Of a DNA stretch of 64,000 bases, positions 17,021-26,003 are shown in pieces (the first letter of the stretch is position 1; each line of letters starts with the position of its first letter). Below the pieces are notes generated by a model that saw nothing but the letters and a program-made list of their open reading frames with translations, was not told where the DNA came from and did not search any database. The position numbers and the translations under genes are program-made. Source of the stretch: Deinococcales bacterium (GTDB taxonomy: Bacteria; Deinococcota; Deinococci; Deinococcales; JAAFIG01); assembly GCA_013298595.1 (NCBI GenBank), contig JAAFIG010000011.1, positions 61,090 through 125,089 on the forward strand. Reading direction: 5' to 3'.

Positions 17021-17024
17021 GGGC

Positions 17025-17232
17025 TGTGGATAGTGTGGATAAGTACCTTTAAGGCTGTTCTAAACGCATTTCTGGGTGTGGATAAAACTGTGCATAACTT
17101 CTAGGTGTCCTGTGGATAACTTGTGGATAAGTCGGGAGTTATGCACAGGGTGTTTGGGGTCTCGAGTTATAAACAGCTTTTCCACAGGTTGTCCACAACT
17201 TATCCACAGGGTTATGAACAGACTTATCCACA
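17025..17232. promoter_or_regulatory. oriC: oriC, DnaA-box array between dnaN and dnaA
   Basis: Perfect boxes TGTGGATAA lie at 17034, 17077, 17111 and 17122, and TTATCCACA at 17200 and 17224. Near matches are TGTGGATAG at 17025, TGTGCATAA at 17089, TTATGCACA at 17139, TTTTCCACA at 17178, TTGTCCACA at 17189 and TTATGAACA at 17212. About twelve boxes in 208 bp, left half on one strand and right half on the other, make a clear origin array. It lies directly beside the trio element and the AT-rich stretch. Confidence 0.92.
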
Positions 17233-17237
17233 AGCAT

Positions 17238-18572
17238 TTAGGTTAACTTGGCGCGGATCTCGCGGATATTTGCCATTAAATCCGTGTCTTGCTCGGATTG
17301 TTCTGCCACTTTTTGAATCGCATACAAAATAGTGCTGTGATCTCGAGCAAAGAAAGCCCCTATCTCGGGCAAACTATGATTAGTCAGTTCTCGAATGACA
17401 AACATCGCAACTTGGCGTGGCAGTACAACTTCTTTAGCCCGACCAGCTGATTTCAAAGCTTCGGTGGCAATCCCATAATGCAACGCTACAGTATCAAGAA
17501 TATCCTGCATCTCGAGACTGACTTCAGTTTCGGTAAAGACATTACTGAGGGCTTTTGCGGCAATGGACTTCGATACCTGATTACCTTCCAACCCATTTAA
17601 GCTGGCAAAAGCAATCACCCGCATTAGTGCACCTTCTAATTCGCGGATATTGCTGGTCACTTGTTTAGCAATAAACTCGAGAACTTCATCGGGAATAAAC
17701 ATCTGACGGTATTCACTATTCATACGTAAAATAGCCACTCGAGTTTCAAATTCTGGGCTTTGAATATCGGTAATTAAACCCCATTCAAAACGGCTGCGAA
17801 GCCGAGCCTCGAGGGTTAAAATATTCTTGGGTGGTCGGTCAGAAGAGAGGATAATTTGTTTTCCAGCTTCGTATAAAGCATTGAAAGTATGAAAAAATTC
17901 TTCTTGGGTGCGTTCTTTACCTGCAATAAATTGAATATCGTCTACCAGTAACAAATCTACGCTGCGGTAACGGTCTTTGAAATTGGTCATTTTATCTTCA
18001 CGGATTGAATTAATTAAATCATTGGTAAATGTTTCAGTACTGATATACTCGATGCGCTTATCAGGAAATCTTTCGGCAACACTATGCCCAACAGCGTGCA
18101 TAAGGTGCGTTTTACCAAGTCCGACTCCACCATAAATAAACAGTGGATTGTACGCTTTACCTGGTTGCTCTGCCACAGCTAAAGCAGCAGCATGGGCAAA
18201 ATTGTTATTTGGTCCAATGACAAATTTTTCAAACGTGTATTTAACATTGAGTTTATGCCGACCATCATCGTAGGTTTGGGCATTACTTTTAGCTTTTGGT
18301 TCAGGCTCGAGCATGGCTTCGGAAGTGCTTGGTAACACTTTAAAACCAATTTTAGGATTAGCTGATCCAATATGACGCAATGCTTCCTCGAGCAAATTTT
18401 GGTAATGCTGCTTTAACCAATCGGCAGCGAATGAATTTGGAACGCCGAGAATATAAGTGCCATTCTCGAGACCTTGTGGTTTTACTCGGGTAAACCAAGT
18501 GTGATACTCCACATCAGTAACGTTGCGTTTGACGTAATCCTTGACTTGTTCCCAGATGTCGAGCTGACTCAC
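17238..18572 (-). CDS. dnaA: Chromosomal replication initiator DnaA
   Basis: 444 residues. An N-terminal domain ([22 protein letters not shown]) is followed by a short linker and the AAA+ domain with Walker [16 protein letters not shown], Walker [10 protein letters not shown], and the C-terminal helix-turn-helix signature [11 protein letters not shown] that reads DnaA boxes. All domains are present. The start is a GTG at 18572, with a TACAAT box seven bases upstream and a perfect DnaA box four bases beyond that, which suggests self-repression. No ribosome site is visible, consistent with a leaderless mRNA. Confidence 0.97.
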   Translation of the reverse strand: MSQLDIWEQVKDYVKRNVTDVEYHTWFTRVKPQGLENGTYILGVPNSFAADWLKQHYQNLLEEALRHIGSANPKIGFKVLPSTSEAMLEPEPKAKSNAQTYDDGRHKLNVKYTFEKFVIGPNNNFAHAAALAVAEQPGKAYNPLFIYGGVGLGKTHLMHAVGHSVAERFPDKRIEYISTETFTNDLINSIREDKMTNFKDRYRSVDLLLVDDIQFIAGKERTQEEFFHTFNALYEAGKQIILSSDRPPKNILTLEARLRSRFEWGLITDIQSPEFETRVAILRMNSEYRQMFIPDEVLEFIAKQVTSNIRELEGALMRVIAFASLNGLEGNQVSKSIAAKALSNVFTETEVSLEMQDILDTVALHYGIATEALKSAGRAKEVVLPRQVAMFVIRELTNHSLPEIGAFFARDHSTILYAIQKVAEQSEQDTDLMANIREIRAKLT

Positions 18573-18579
18573 AACGTCT

Positions 18580-18598
18580 ATTGTACTAGTTATCCACA
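18580..18598 (-). promoter_or_regulatory. dnaA promoter with embedded DnaA box
   Basis: The -10 box TACAAT occupies 18580-18585 on the minus strand, seven bases from the GTG start. TTATCCACA at 18590-18598 lies inside the -10/-35 spacer, so bound DnaA should block polymerase. Confidence 0.65.
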
Positions 18599-18741
18599 GG
18601 TTGCGATAGTCCTCTGAGTATAAGTTGGAGATTATACTCGAGTTCGGTTATTTTATTAAAGTATTGTGTTAAAAAGCTAACTATACTGCGTAGCACCACG
18701 TCCTAAATGATACTTTGACTGGGTATAGACATTCTCATGGG

Positions 18742-18812
18742 TGTGGATAACTAAGTTTTTTTGTGGATAACTTAGGTAAGGTGAGCAGTAAAATAACCTT
18801 AACTGTGGATAA
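18742..18812 (+). promoter_or_regulatory. DnaA-box cluster 3 upstream of dnaA
   Basis: Three perfect TGTGGATAA boxes at 18742-18750, 18762-18770 and 18804-18812, all in one orientation. Spacing between the first two is 20 bp, about two helix turns. They lie in the 381-bp region between the divergent dnaA and LAGLIDADG-rsmG-parAB transcription units. Confidence 0.75.
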
Positions 18813-18848
18813 CTGTTTTGGGTATCATATGACCTGAGAAAAACTAAG

Positions 18849-18930
18849 GGTTTCACATGAAACTGTTTCACGGGGAAACAATTATAAGATTGAAACCGAG
18901 AAATATTGCTAAAGAGTTTCACATGAAACT
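18849..18930. promoter_or_regulatory. parS: parS-like centromere sites
   Basis: Three sites resemble the bacterial parS consensus (TGTTTCAC/GTGAAACA). They are GGTTTCACATGAAACT at 18849-18864, an adjoining TGTTTCACGGGGAAACA at 18864-18880 (one extra central base), and AGTTTCACATGAAACT at 18915-18930. They lie less than 1 kb from parA/parB and just upstream of that operon. The CACATG core of two sites departs from the usual CACGTG. Confidence 0.75.
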
Positions 18931-18953
18931 GTTTTTCTGGTAAATATATAGAC

Positions 18954-19310
18954 ATGGCACTTTCAGAGTTCGATCTCGGGTATATTATGGGTCTGATGGT
19001 AGGCGAAGGTTCATTTACGGGTGATAAAGAACAACCAGCCTTACAATTGCGCTTAAAAGAAGATGACCCCGAACCGCTCAAGAAACTAAACCGCTTATTA
19101 GGTGGTAGTATTTATGGACCTTATAACCACTCAGAACGAAAATACTACGTTTGGATGTTGCGCGGTGCAGCTCTTTGGAAAGCAACAGAACTTTTTTACC
19201 AACACTTACCTAATAGCCGTAAACGCAGACAATTTCTTGAATGGTGGCAAAAATACGCCCATAAACTGCCACCCTTACCGCCAGAACTTCAACTCGAGGT
19301 ACAACCATGA
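18954..19310 (+). CDS. Single-motif LAGLIDADG-like protein
   Basis: 118 residues. The N-terminus LGYIMGLMVGEGSF matches the LAGLIDADG helix of homing endonucleases (GLxxGEGSF with the acidic catalytic residue). The following KLNRLLGGSIYGPY and YYVWMLRG fit the beta strands of the same fold. One motif would act as a homodimer. It is free-standing, not inside an intron or intein, and its TGA overlaps the ATG of rsmG (ATGA), so it is the first gene of the rsmG-parA-parB operon. Its body lacks CTCGAG until the last codons, unlike its neighbours, which hints at later arrival. It may be a homing enzyme or a domesticated DNA-binding regulator. Confidence 0.7.
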   Translation: MALSEFDLGYIMGLMVGEGSFTGDKEQPALQLRLKEDDPEPLKKLNRLLGGSIYGPYNHSERKYYVWMLRGAALWKATELFYQHLPNSRKRRQFLEWWQKYAHKLPPLPPELQLEVQP

Positions 19311-19861
19311 CAATCAACCCACAACTCGAGATATACAGCCAATTGGTACGAGATTACTCTAAAGTTCTCGATTTAAGTTCACCAAAAATGCTACAAGAAT
19401 TTACAATTGGCATCGAACGAAGCCAAACATTTATACCAGCTATTCCAGAAAAAGCTCGAGTTCTAGATATTGGCAGTGGAGTTGGGCTACCAGCAATTCC
19501 CATAGCCATTCTTCGTCCAGATATTCAAATAACCCTTTGTGAAATTCGCCAGAAACGAGCTGCTTTTCTTGAACGCAGTGTCAGTCAATTAAAACTAAAT
19601 CATGCCACTGTTTTCCAAGGTGATGTACGAAAACTCGAGCAAACATTTGATTGCATCACAGCTCTTTGGGTTGGTAATCTCGAACAATTGTACACATTAG
19701 CTAAGCATTGCCTCGCGCCAACTTGGAGCATCATCACACGTAAAGGCAACGATGCCAGTATTGAACTCGAGCTTTTTTTGGAAAAGCACCCAGATATCAA
19801 CGGCACAATCCAGCTCTTAGACGATGGCGCAAATCTAGTGATTCTGCGCGGAGGAAATTAA
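19307..19861 (+). CDS. rsmG: 16S rRNA (guanine527-N7)-methyltransferase RsmG
   Basis: 184 residues, slightly shorter than the usual 205-240. The SAM-binding loop [17 protein letters not shown] and the motif [16 protein letters not shown] are typical of RsmG (GidB), which makes m7G527 in 16S rRNA. The C-terminal part is compact, ending NLVILRGGN. The start overlaps the LAGLIDADG gene and the stop is followed immediately by parA. The gidB-parA-parB order near the origin is conserved in many bacteria. Loss of RsmG gives low-level streptomycin resistance in other species. Confidence 0.93.
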   Translation: MTINPQLEIYSQLVRDYSKVLDLSSPKMLQEFTIGIERSQTFIPAIPEKARVLDIGSGVGLPAIPIAILRPDIQITLCEIRQKRAAFLERSVSQLKLNHATVFQGDVRKLEQTFDCITALWVGNLEQLYTLAKHCLAPTWSIITRKGNDASIELELFLEKHPDINGTIQLLDDGANLVILRGGN

Positions 19862-19862
19862 T

Positions 19863-20618
19863 ATGGCAACCAAGATCATCAGCTTTGTTAATCAAAAAGG
19901 AGGTGTTGGCAAAACCACAACGGCAGTCAATTTGGCAGCCTATTTAGCCAGCCATGGGCAAAGAATATTGCTTATAGATTTAGACCCACAAGGCAATGCC
20001 AGCAGCGGGTTGGGCATCCAAAATGCCGAAATTGGTATCTACGATGTCCTGATGGGTGATAGCAGTCTCAAGGAAGCTATCCAAGCAACAGACCAAGAAA
20101 AACTTTTTGTGCTGCCAGCAACTGCCGATTTAGCAGGTGCAATTGTTGAAATGAATGACCATCCAACCAAACTCAAAACTGTACTCGGAAAACTCGAGAA
20201 TTTTGATATTGTGCTGATAGATGCGCCACCATCATTGGGGGCATTAACCATCAATGCACTCACTGCTTCACATGGTTTAATCATTCCATTACAAGCCGAA
20301 TACTATGCACTCGAGGGAATTGCAGGGATGTTAGATACTGTTGAAAGAATTAAAGCAGGTTTAAACCCTAAATTGAATATTCTTGGCATTGTTGTCACCA
20401 TGTTTGATACCAGAACCAATCTTGCTCAACAAGTCGAACAAAATGTGCGTAAACACTTTGGCGATTTGGTTTTTTGGTCTGTGATTCCACGCAATGTGAA
20501 ATTATCCGAAGCCCCAAGTTATGGGCAAACCATTAATAAGTATGCTCCGATCTCGAGTGGTGCAGGAGCTTACAAGCGCTTAGCGCAGGAGGTGATGCAA
20601 CGTGTCCAAAAGCTCTAA
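19863..20618 (+). CDS. parA: Chromosome partitioning ATPase ParA/Soj
   Basis: 251 residues. The deviant Walker A motif [14 protein letters not shown] with its signature lysine, Walker A' [15 protein letters not shown] and Walker [15 protein letters not shown] are all present. Soj-type ParA moves origins with ParB and in several species also controls DnaA. A ribosome site GGAGGAA sits at the end of rsmG, directly before the ATG. The 3' end overlaps the parB start by 17 bp. Confidence 0.96.
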   Translation: MATKIISFVNQKGGVGKTTTAVNLAAYLASHGQRILLIDLDPQGNASSGLGIQNAEIGIYDVLMGDSSLKEAIQATDQEKLFVLPATADLAGAIVEMNDHPTKLKTVLGKLENFDIVLIDAPPSLGALTINALTASHGLIIPLQAEYYALEGIAGMLDTVERIKAGLNPKLNILGIVVTMFDTRTNLAQQVEQNVRKHFGDLVFWSVIPRNVKLSEAPSYGQTINKYAPISSGAGAYKRLAQEVMQRVQKL

Positions 20619-21456
20619 AACAGGTGGTTTAGGCAGAGGCTTAGATGCTCTGATTCCCAAAGGCAAAGAAGACCCTGTCAGCACCCAAGCACCCACCCAT
20701 TTGGCTATTAAACTACTCGAGCCAAACCCTAAGCAACCTCGTGGGATTTTTGACGAAGCTGCTCTCGAGGAGTTAACTGCTAGTATCCGCGAGAAAGGTG
20801 TGATTCAACCTTTATTGGTGCGCCCACGAGGTAAGCGTTACGAAATTGTTGCTGGAGAACGACGTTGGCGAGCAGCTCAACGAGCAGGTCTTGAGCAAGT
20901 ACCTGTGGTGATTCGTGAGTTAACAGATCGTGAAACCCTCGAGATTGCTTTAATCGAAAATTTGCAACGCGAAGACCTTGGCGCACTCGAAGAAGCTCGA
21001 GCCTATAACCAATTGCTCGAATTAGGTACAACCCAAGATGAAGTGGCAAAAGCTGTAGGTAAAGCCCGTAGTACGGTTACAAATAGTCTGCGTTTATTGC
21101 AACTAACTAAGGATGCCCAGCTTGCTTTAGAAGATGGAAGTATCACATCAGGACACGCTCGCGCTATACTTGGGCAACCCGCTGTAGACCGCGATTGGGC
21201 ACTCGAGCAAATTGTGGTACGTGATTTAACTGTGCGCCAAGCAGAACAACTAAAACGCGAACCACCAGCCGAAACGGTGGCTAAACAAGCAGCGCTCGAG
21301 AAACCCAGAGTTCACCGACAACTTGAACTTGAACTCTCGAGAATTGCTGGTACAAAAGTCAAAATAGTTGGACAAGATAAAGGCAAACTTGAATTGTATT
21401 ATCACAATTTGGAAGATTTAAATCGAATCCTCGAGATTCTTGGTTACGAACAATAA
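20602..21456 (+). CDS. parB: Chromosome partitioning protein ParB/Spo0J
   Basis: 284 residues from a GTG with an excellent ribosome site (AGGAGGTGATG) nine bases before. The N-terminal [10 protein letters not shown] segment is the ParA-stimulating peptide, [13 protein letters not shown] is the CTP-binding motif, and [22 protein letters not shown] is the helix-turn-helix that binds parS. A C-terminal dimerisation region follows. ParB loads as a CTP-dependent clamp at parS, which fits the sites at 18849-18930. Confidence 0.96.
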   Translation: MSKSSKTGGLGRGLDALIPKGKEDPVSTQAPTHLAIKLLEPNPKQPRGIFDEAALEELTASIREKGVIQPLLVRPRGKRYEIVAGERRWRAAQRAGLEQVPVVIRELTDRETLEIALIENLQREDLGALEEARAYNQLLELGTTQDEVAKAVGKARSTVTNSLRLLQLTKDAQLALEDGSITSGHARAILGQPAVDRDWALEQIVVRDLTVRQAEQLKREPPAETVAKQAALEKPRVHRQLELELSRIAGTKVKIVGQDKGKLELYYHNLEDLNRILEILGYEQ

Positions 21457-21465
21457 CATTCGGTT

Positions 21466-21505
21466 AAAAACTGTGAAACGCTGCACCATGTTTCACAGTT
21501 TTTTT
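21466..21505 (+). terminator. Terminator after parB
   Basis: Arms AAAACTGTGAAAC (ending 21479) and GTTTCACAGTTTT (from 21490) with a ten-base loop and a run of Ts. A strong intrinsic terminator of the parAB operon. Confidence 0.88.
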
Positions 21506-21567
21506 ATGGTGACAATTTATGACTAAATAACAAAAGTTGAATTTGAGCAGCCCTGGTTACATTAGTA

Positions 21568-21573
21568 TAAGCT
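21568..21573 (+). promoter_or_regulatory. -10 box, leaderless promoter of HIT gene
   Basis: TAAGCT six bases before the ATG at 21580. Confidence 0.4.
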
Positions 21574-21579
21574 AAACCC

Positions 21580-21933
21580 ATGACCATTTTTGAAAAAATT
21601 ATCGCTCGAGAAATCCCTAGTACCATTGTTTTTGAAAACAGTGATTACATTGCTTTCAAAGATATCAACCCAAAAGCTCCTGTGCATGTGCTTTGTGTTC
21701 CTAAAAAAGTCTCGGCTCGGTTAGACGAAATAACCGATGCCCTCGAGATTGGGCAATTATTTCAAACAGCCAGCCGAGTGGCTCGAGAAGCTTGTCGTTT
21801 AACCGATTACCGCTTAGCCATTAATGTGGGTGCTGGTGCTGGACAAATAGTTTTTCATACCCATGTTCATATTCTTGGTGGTTGGAAAAACCAAGATGCG
21901 GACACACACCATAATGAAATGGGTCAGCAGTAA
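21580..21933 (+). CDS. HIT-family nucleotide hydrolase (HinT-like)
   Basis: 117 residues. The histidine triad HTHVHILGG at the C-terminal half is intact, and the N-terminus TIFEKIIAREIPSTIVFE is typical of HinT/PKCI-type proteins. These hydrolyse AMP-lysine and other adenosine phosphoramidates and are homodimers in the cytoplasm. The normal family length is 110-120. The next gene begins three bases after the stop, so the two are likely co-transcribed. Confidence 0.93.
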   Translation: MTIFEKIIAREIPSTIVFENSDYIAFKDINPKAPVHVLCVPKKVSARLDEITDALEIGQLFQTASRVAREACRLTDYRLAINVGAGAGQIVFHTHVHILGGWKNQDADTHHNEMGQQ

Positions 21934-21936
21934 CTC

Positions 21937-22446
21937 ATGCGATACGCTGTTTTTCTGCGTGCCATTAACCTTGGTAAGCACAATAAAATGCTAATGCTCG
22001 AGTTGAAAACTTGGTTAACAGAAATGGGTTGCTGCAACATCGAAACATATTTGCAAACAGGCAACATAATGCTCGAGACCACGAAACCAGCCGAGGAGTT
22101 TGCGATTCAACTCGAAACAACACTGCTCGAGAAGCACTATAAAGATGTCAGTGTATTTGTTCGAGATCAACAGCAAATACAGTCGCTTCTCGAGACTCAG
22201 CCGTTCAAAACACCACTCGAGACACATCAGGAATACATTACCTTGTTGCGTCATCCCAGCGCCTTTGTATTGCCCCAAAGTGCCAATGGACTCGAGGTTG
22301 TGCAACGAGACCCTTTAACGGTTTTTACTCGCCTCGAGAAGCACCCAGATGCGACTGCGCCAAATGCGTGGATTGAACGGCACACAAAAACCAAAGCCAC
22401 CTCGAGATTCTGGCGAGTGATGGCAGTGTTTTTGCAAAAGTTTTAG
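21937..22446 (+). CDS. DUF1697 family protein
   Basis: 169 residues. The start RYAVFLRAINLGKHNKMLMLELK, the YLQTGNIML segment and the C-terminal SRFWRVMAVF match the DUF1697 family (usual start YVALLRGINVGG...; core TYIQSGNVVF; end RNWNTV). The family is cytoplasmic and has no proven function. The gene has eight CTCGAG sites in 510 bp, one of the densest stretches here. It follows the HIT gene with a three-base gap. Confidence 0.85.
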   Translation: MRYAVFLRAINLGKHNKMLMLELKTWLTEMGCCNIETYLQTGNIMLETTKPAEEFAIQLETTLLEKHYKDVSVFVRDQQQIQSLLETQPFKTPLETHQEYITLLRHPSAFVLPQSANGLEVVQRDPLTVFTRLEKHPDATAPNAWIERHTKTKATSRFWRVMAVFLQKF

Positions 22447-22465
22447 TGGCTGTAACAATAAAAAT

Positions 22466-22491
22466 AACCACGTTTTTGCAAAAACGTGGTT
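22466..22491. terminator. Bidirectional terminator
   Basis: Perfect 12-base arms, AACCACGTTTTT and AAAAACGTGGTT, with a two-base loop. It lies between the convergent DUF1697 gene and the small membrane protein gene. Confidence 0.8.
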
Positions 22492-22509
22492 ATAAGTTTT
22501 TAGAATTGT

Positions 22510-22779
22510 TTAGCGGTTAAAGCCATACGTGGCAAAATTATAGATCATACCAGCCACAGGAATCAGCATTAGGGTCAGTAATAACCAGCTTTGACGGTCA
22601 CCGAGTTTAGCAAAAACAGAAATCGGTTTAGCCGTTATAACACTAGGGGCAACGACAACTCGTTCGACTCGAGGGCGATCAACCTTGGTGATAGTACGTG
22701 GTTGGGTTGGAGCGACAAATTGGACTCGAGCGGTTTTGCGCGGAGTGATAGGGGTGCGTTCTGTAATGAGCATAGACAT
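22510..22779 (-). CDS. Small membrane protein, unknown
   Basis: 89 residues. The N-terminal two thirds are basic and rich in Thr, Pro and Val, and the C-terminus is one membrane helix (SWLLLTLMLIPVAGMIYNFATYGF). It is likely anchored at the inner membrane with a basic cytoplasmic tail. I chose the ATG at 22779 because a TGAGG ribosome site precedes it. An extended -10 (TGCTATAAT on the minus strand, core 22863-22868) lies upstream. No family recognised. Confidence 0.6.
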   Translation of the reverse strand: MSMLITERTPITPRKTARVQFVAPTQPRTITKVDRPRVERVVVAPSVITAKPISVFAKLGDRQSWLLLTLMLIPVAGMIYNFATYGFNR

Positions 22780-22862
22780 ATTTTGCCTCAAGCAGAATGA
22801 AATGTCAAGATTCGTTTCGCATTCCGCAGAATTCGGAGAATCATTTCCCCGTTGACTAGATT

Positions 22863-22868
22863 ATTATA
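22863..22868 (-). promoter_or_regulatory. Extended -10 promoter of small membrane protein gene
   Basis: TATAAT preceded by TGC on the minus strand, an extended -10. No good -35 is seen at 16-18 bp. Confidence 0.45.
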
Positions 22869-22882
22869 GCACAAAATGTCGC

Positions 22883-22912
22883 GGTGTGTGAAAAATACAC
22901 ACCATATATGGT
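22883..22912. repeat. Inverted repeat and 12-bp palindrome
   Basis: GGTGTGT (22883-22889) and ACACACC (22897-22903) form an inverted repeat, and ACCATATATGGT (22901-22912) is a perfect 12-bp palindrome beside it. Both lie just upstream of the promoter of the small membrane protein gene and could be an operator. The rest of the gap up to 23177 holds no gene that I can support. Confidence 0.4.
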
Positions 22913-23177
22913 ATCTGAGCTAACAAGATATGGTATATTTAACTCGAGTCTAAAAACAGTAATTACAGTTTAAGGTCATTGGGTGGCTCGGCAAAAAATG
23001 CGTCTCAGAAGATAAAAAACTGAACTAGATAATACGCGATATCGCCCATTACGTTAAAAACAGTCTAAAAACAACATACAAGATGTGCTTGTCAGAGTTT
23101 TGTAAGAATTTGCACGAGTTGCACCAAGTTCACTCGAGCCACAAAAATAACTTTAGCAATCAAAAACCAGTAAAAAA

Positions 23178-23198
23178 GGCAAACCAAAAAAGTTTGCC
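23178..23198 (-). terminator. Terminator after pgm
   Basis: GGCAAAC (23178-23184) and GTTTGCC (23192-23198) form the stem. On the minus strand it is followed by six Ts, 28 bp beyond the pgm stop. Confidence 0.8.
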
Positions 23199-23225
23199 CA
23201 AAAGCAACAACAAAACATTAAAAAA

Positions 23226-24866
23226 CTAAGCACCAGCCGCAGCAAATGCCACTGAAACCATCGCTTTGGCTTCCTTGAGTACTGCATCGCAGTGTGCATC
23301 CGAGATAAAACTCTCGGCATAAATTTTGTATAACTCCTCAGTACCACTGGGGCGAGCTGTAAACCAAGCATTCTCGGTACAAACTTTTAAACCACCAATA
23401 CTTTCGTTATTACTGGGTGCTCGAGTGAGTTTGGCTGTGATAACCTCACCAGCTAAGGTGCTAGCAGAAACCATATCAGGCGTTAGACTCGAGAGAATTT
23501 TTTTCTGAGCGCTACTGGCAGGAGCATCTATGCGTTTATAAAAACTTTTACCAAACTCAGTCTCGAGCCGTGCATAATGTACATCGGGCGTTGAGCCTGT
23601 CACAGCTGTAATTTCAGCTGCCAATAACCCAAGAATAATTCCGTCCTTATCGGTACTCCAAGCTGTGCCATCAAAACGCTGGAAACTGGCACCAGCTGAT
23701 TCCTCACCACCAAAACCAATGGTGGCATTCAGTAAACCATCCACAAAATACTTAAAACCAACAGGTACTTCCTCGAGTTTACGCCCAAGCCGTGCTACCA
23801 CCCGATCAATTAAACTGCTCGAGACAAGGGTTTTACCAACGCCCATATTGGCATTCCAAGCAGGGCGATGGGTGTATAAATACTCGATACAAACAGCTAA
23901 GAAATGATTGGGATTCATCAGACCACTTGGGGTGACAATGCCGTGCCTATCAGCATCGGGGTCGTTGCCAATTGCCACAGCAAAACGATCTTTTAATTCA
24001 ATCAAACCAGCCATTGCACTTGGACTGCTGCAATCCATACGGATTTTGCCATCTTTATCCACTCGCATAAAAGAAAAAGTCGGGTCTATACGCGAATTAA
24101 CAATGGTTAAATCCAGACCATACACCTCAAGAATCTTTTGCCAAACAGGTAAACTCGAGCCACCAAGCGGGTCTACACCAATTTTGACACCCGATTTTTT
24201 AATAGCTGCTAAATCAACCACATTGGCTAAATCGGCAACATAAGGTGAAATAAAATCAAAGGCTTCGGCTTTTGCTAAAGCAGCCACAAAAGACATGCGT
24301 TGAACACCAACCAAACCCGCCTCGAGTAAAACATTGGCTCGAGCTTCAATCCATTTGGTAACTGCTGTATCGGCAGGACCACCCGTTGGTGGGTTGTACT
24401 TAAAACCACCATCTTCGGGTGGATTATGCGATGGAGTAATGACAATGCCATCGGACTGGACTGCACTGTTTTTATTCGCAGCTAAAATGGCATGTGAAAC
24501 CAACGGCGTAGGTGTTAAACCACGATTCTGATCAAAACGTACCCGCACACCATTGGCAACTAAAACCTCGAGAGCTGTGATAAACGCAGGTTCAGAAAGC
24601 GCATGTGAATCAAAACCAATATACAGCGCTCCAGTAATTCCAACCGAAGCACGATACTCGGCAGTTGCCTGAGCAATCGCTGCAATATGAGCATCGTTAA
24701 ATGAACCACGTTCACTCGAGCCACGATGCCCAGAGGTGCCAAAAGCAACTCTTTGGGTAGGATTATGTACATCGGGCTGCACAGCATAATACGCAGCCAC
24801 CAAACGCGGAATATTCTCGAGAATGTCAAACGGAGCTACAAGCCCAGCCAGAGGATGTAATGCCAT
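23226..24866 (-). CDS. pgm: Phosphoglucomutase (alpha-D-glucose-1-phosphate specific)
   Basis: 546 residues, the length of E. coli Pgm, with close similarity throughout. [12 protein letters not shown] is the N-terminal signature, [12 protein letters not shown] near residue 143 holds the phospho-serine, DPDADRHG near 302 is the magnesium loop, [12 protein letters not shown] is the sugar-binding loop and [14 protein letters not shown] the phosphate-binding loop. It interconverts glucose-1-phosphate and glucose-6-phosphate, which links it to the glycogen phosphorylase at 34716. The ATG at 24866 is supported by TATTCT six bases upstream and by family alignment. The frame from 24953 is too long. 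Confidence 0.97.
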   Translation of the reverse strand: MALHPLAGLVAPFDILENIPRLVAAYYAVQPDVHNPTQRVAFGTSGHRGSSERGSFNDAHIAAIAQATAEYRASVGITGALYIGFDSHALSEPAFITALEVLVANGVRVRFDQNRGLTPTPLVSHAILAANKNSAVQSDGIVITPSHNPPEDGGFKYNPPTGGPADTAVTKWIEARANVLLEAGLVGVQRMSFVAALAKAEAFDFISPYVADLANVVDLAAIKKSGVKIGVDPLGGSSLPVWQKILEVYGLDLTIVNSRIDPTFSFMRVDKDGKIRMDCSSPSAMAGLIELKDRFAVAIGNDPDADRHGIVTPSGLMNPNHFLAVCIEYLYTHRPAWNANMGVGKTLVSSSLIDRVVARLGRKLEEVPVGFKYFVDGLLNATIGFGGEESAGASFQRFDGTAWSTDKDGIILGLLAAEITAVTGSTPDVHYARLETEFGKSFYKRIDAPASSAQKKILSSLTPDMVSASTLAGEVITAKLTRAPSNNESIGGLKVCTENAWFTARPSGTEELYKIYAESFISDAHCDAVLKEAKAMVSVAFAAAGA

Positions 24867-24872
24867 ACCAAC

Positions 24873-24878
24873 AGAATA
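24873..24878 (-). promoter_or_regulatory. -10 box, leaderless promoter of pgm
   Basis: TATTCT on the minus strand, six bases before the ATG at 24866. Confidence 0.5.
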
Positions 24879-24926
24879 CGCGAATTCGGTACGAGATGCT
24901 GCCTCATTAAATTCACTCGAGTTGAG

Positions 24927-24932
24927 TACAAT
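24927..24932 (+). promoter_or_regulatory. -10 box, leaderless promoter of propeller lipoprotein
   Basis: TACAAT six bases before the ATG at 24939. It is divergent from the pgm promoter, 49 bp away. Confidence 0.55.
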
Positions 24933-24938
24933 GGTTGT

Positions 24939-25994
24939 ATGAAAAAATTGCAAATTCTTGGTGTTTACGCACTGGCAGGTCTTTTGATGGCATGCAATAA
25001 CAACACTGCTTCACGACAAGTTTGGCATGCCAGTTGGCGTGAAAGTTTGATTCGTGCCTATAACGAAAATCTTTGGGGAACAGGTAACAGTGCCAATGCC
25101 ACCACCACACTTAACTTGGCTGCTTGTGGTAATGCCAAACCCAACGATGTACTACAAGATGGTGGCGGTAACATCATTTTTACGGATAGTGCCAATGGCA
25201 AAGTGATTCGTATCAATGCAGGGATTTTCTCGAGTGGCGGCACAATAAAATTAACCGCTGCCCAATGCACCACAATTGCTTCGGGTTTAACAGAAGTGAT
25301 TGGTTTAGCTTTAGATATTGATCAGCGCAGTATTTTTTATGGCAGCAATGCAGGTGTTGGTTATTTACAAGCCAGTGGGACAAGTTACACCCCGATGAGT
25401 ATTGGTAATTTAGCCGCTGCTGGCACTGTTTCTGGCATTAAAGCTATTGCAAATAGGTTATATGTTGTGGATTACAGTAATTTTAATAACGCAAGCGCAA
25501 ATGTTAAAGTCTATGATTTAAATGTAAACCGCACCACAGCCACGCTTAAACTGACATTCACACCCACGAGTAGCACCTTTGCATTACCAGAAGGTATTGC
25601 TTACACCAACGGGCGCATTTGGGTGAGTAATAACAACGCTGCTAATATCATGGGATTTCGTGAATCCGATATCAACAGTAAAATCAGTAGTAACCCAGGC
25701 TCCGCTCAAACCATCGCTTTTCAGAGTCTCGAGCATGAAACCCCAGGTACCGATGCGTACTTACAATGCCCAGGCGGTTTAGCCACAGATGCTGATGGGA
25801 ATTTATGGGTTAACGTTCAAGGTGCAAGTGCTGCTAATGCTGATTGTGGCAGTACCGCTACAGCTTTTGGCAGTGTTTTTATGTACGCGGCTTCGCAATT
25901 GAATTTCTCGGCAACAAGCACTACAAAACCCAAAGTTCAACTCAGTGGAATTGCCAGCGTACCAGGCTATGGTGGTATTGCGTTTTCAAAGTAA
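24939..25994 (+). CDS. Lipoprotein with NHL/SMP-30-like beta-propeller
   Basis: 351 residues. The signal sequence ends in AGLLMACNN, a lipobox, so Cys near residue 19 is the likely lipid anchor. Repeated motifs such as [41 protein letters not shown] and [11 protein letters not shown] are blades of an NHL or SMP-30-like propeller. The repeated loops suggest ligand or metal binding, but the ligand is unknown. There are only two CTCGAG sites in over 1 kb, fewer than its neighbours. Confidence 0.75.
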   Translation: MKKLQILGVYALAGLLMACNNNTASRQVWHASWRESLIRAYNENLWGTGNSANATTTLNLAACGNAKPNDVLQDGGGNIIFTDSANGKVIRINAGIFSSGGTIKLTAAQCTTIASGLTEVIGLALDIDQRSIFYGSNAGVGYLQASGTSYTPMSIGNLAAAGTVSGIKAIANRLYVVDYSNFNNASANVKVYDLNVNRTTATLKLTFTPTSSTFALPEGIAYTNGRIWVSNNNAANIMGFRESDINSKISSNPGSAQTIAFQSLEHETPGTDAYLQCPGGLATDADGNLWVNVQGASAANADCGSTATAFGSVFMYAASQLNFSATSTTKPKVQLSGIASVPGYGGIAFSK

Positions 25995-25997
25995 GCT
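25992..25997 (+). promoter_or_regulatory. -10 box, leaderless promoter of DUF1349 gene
   Basis: TAAGCT six bases before the ATG at 26004, overlapping the stop codon of the lipoprotein gene. It gives independent transcription of the next gene. Confidence 0.45.
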
Positions 25998-26003
25998 AAG
26001 CCC

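Noticed and set aside
21466-21505. parS site after parB
   Set aside because: The half-sites are in the reverse order to parS, separated by ten bases and followed by a T-run, so it is a terminator.
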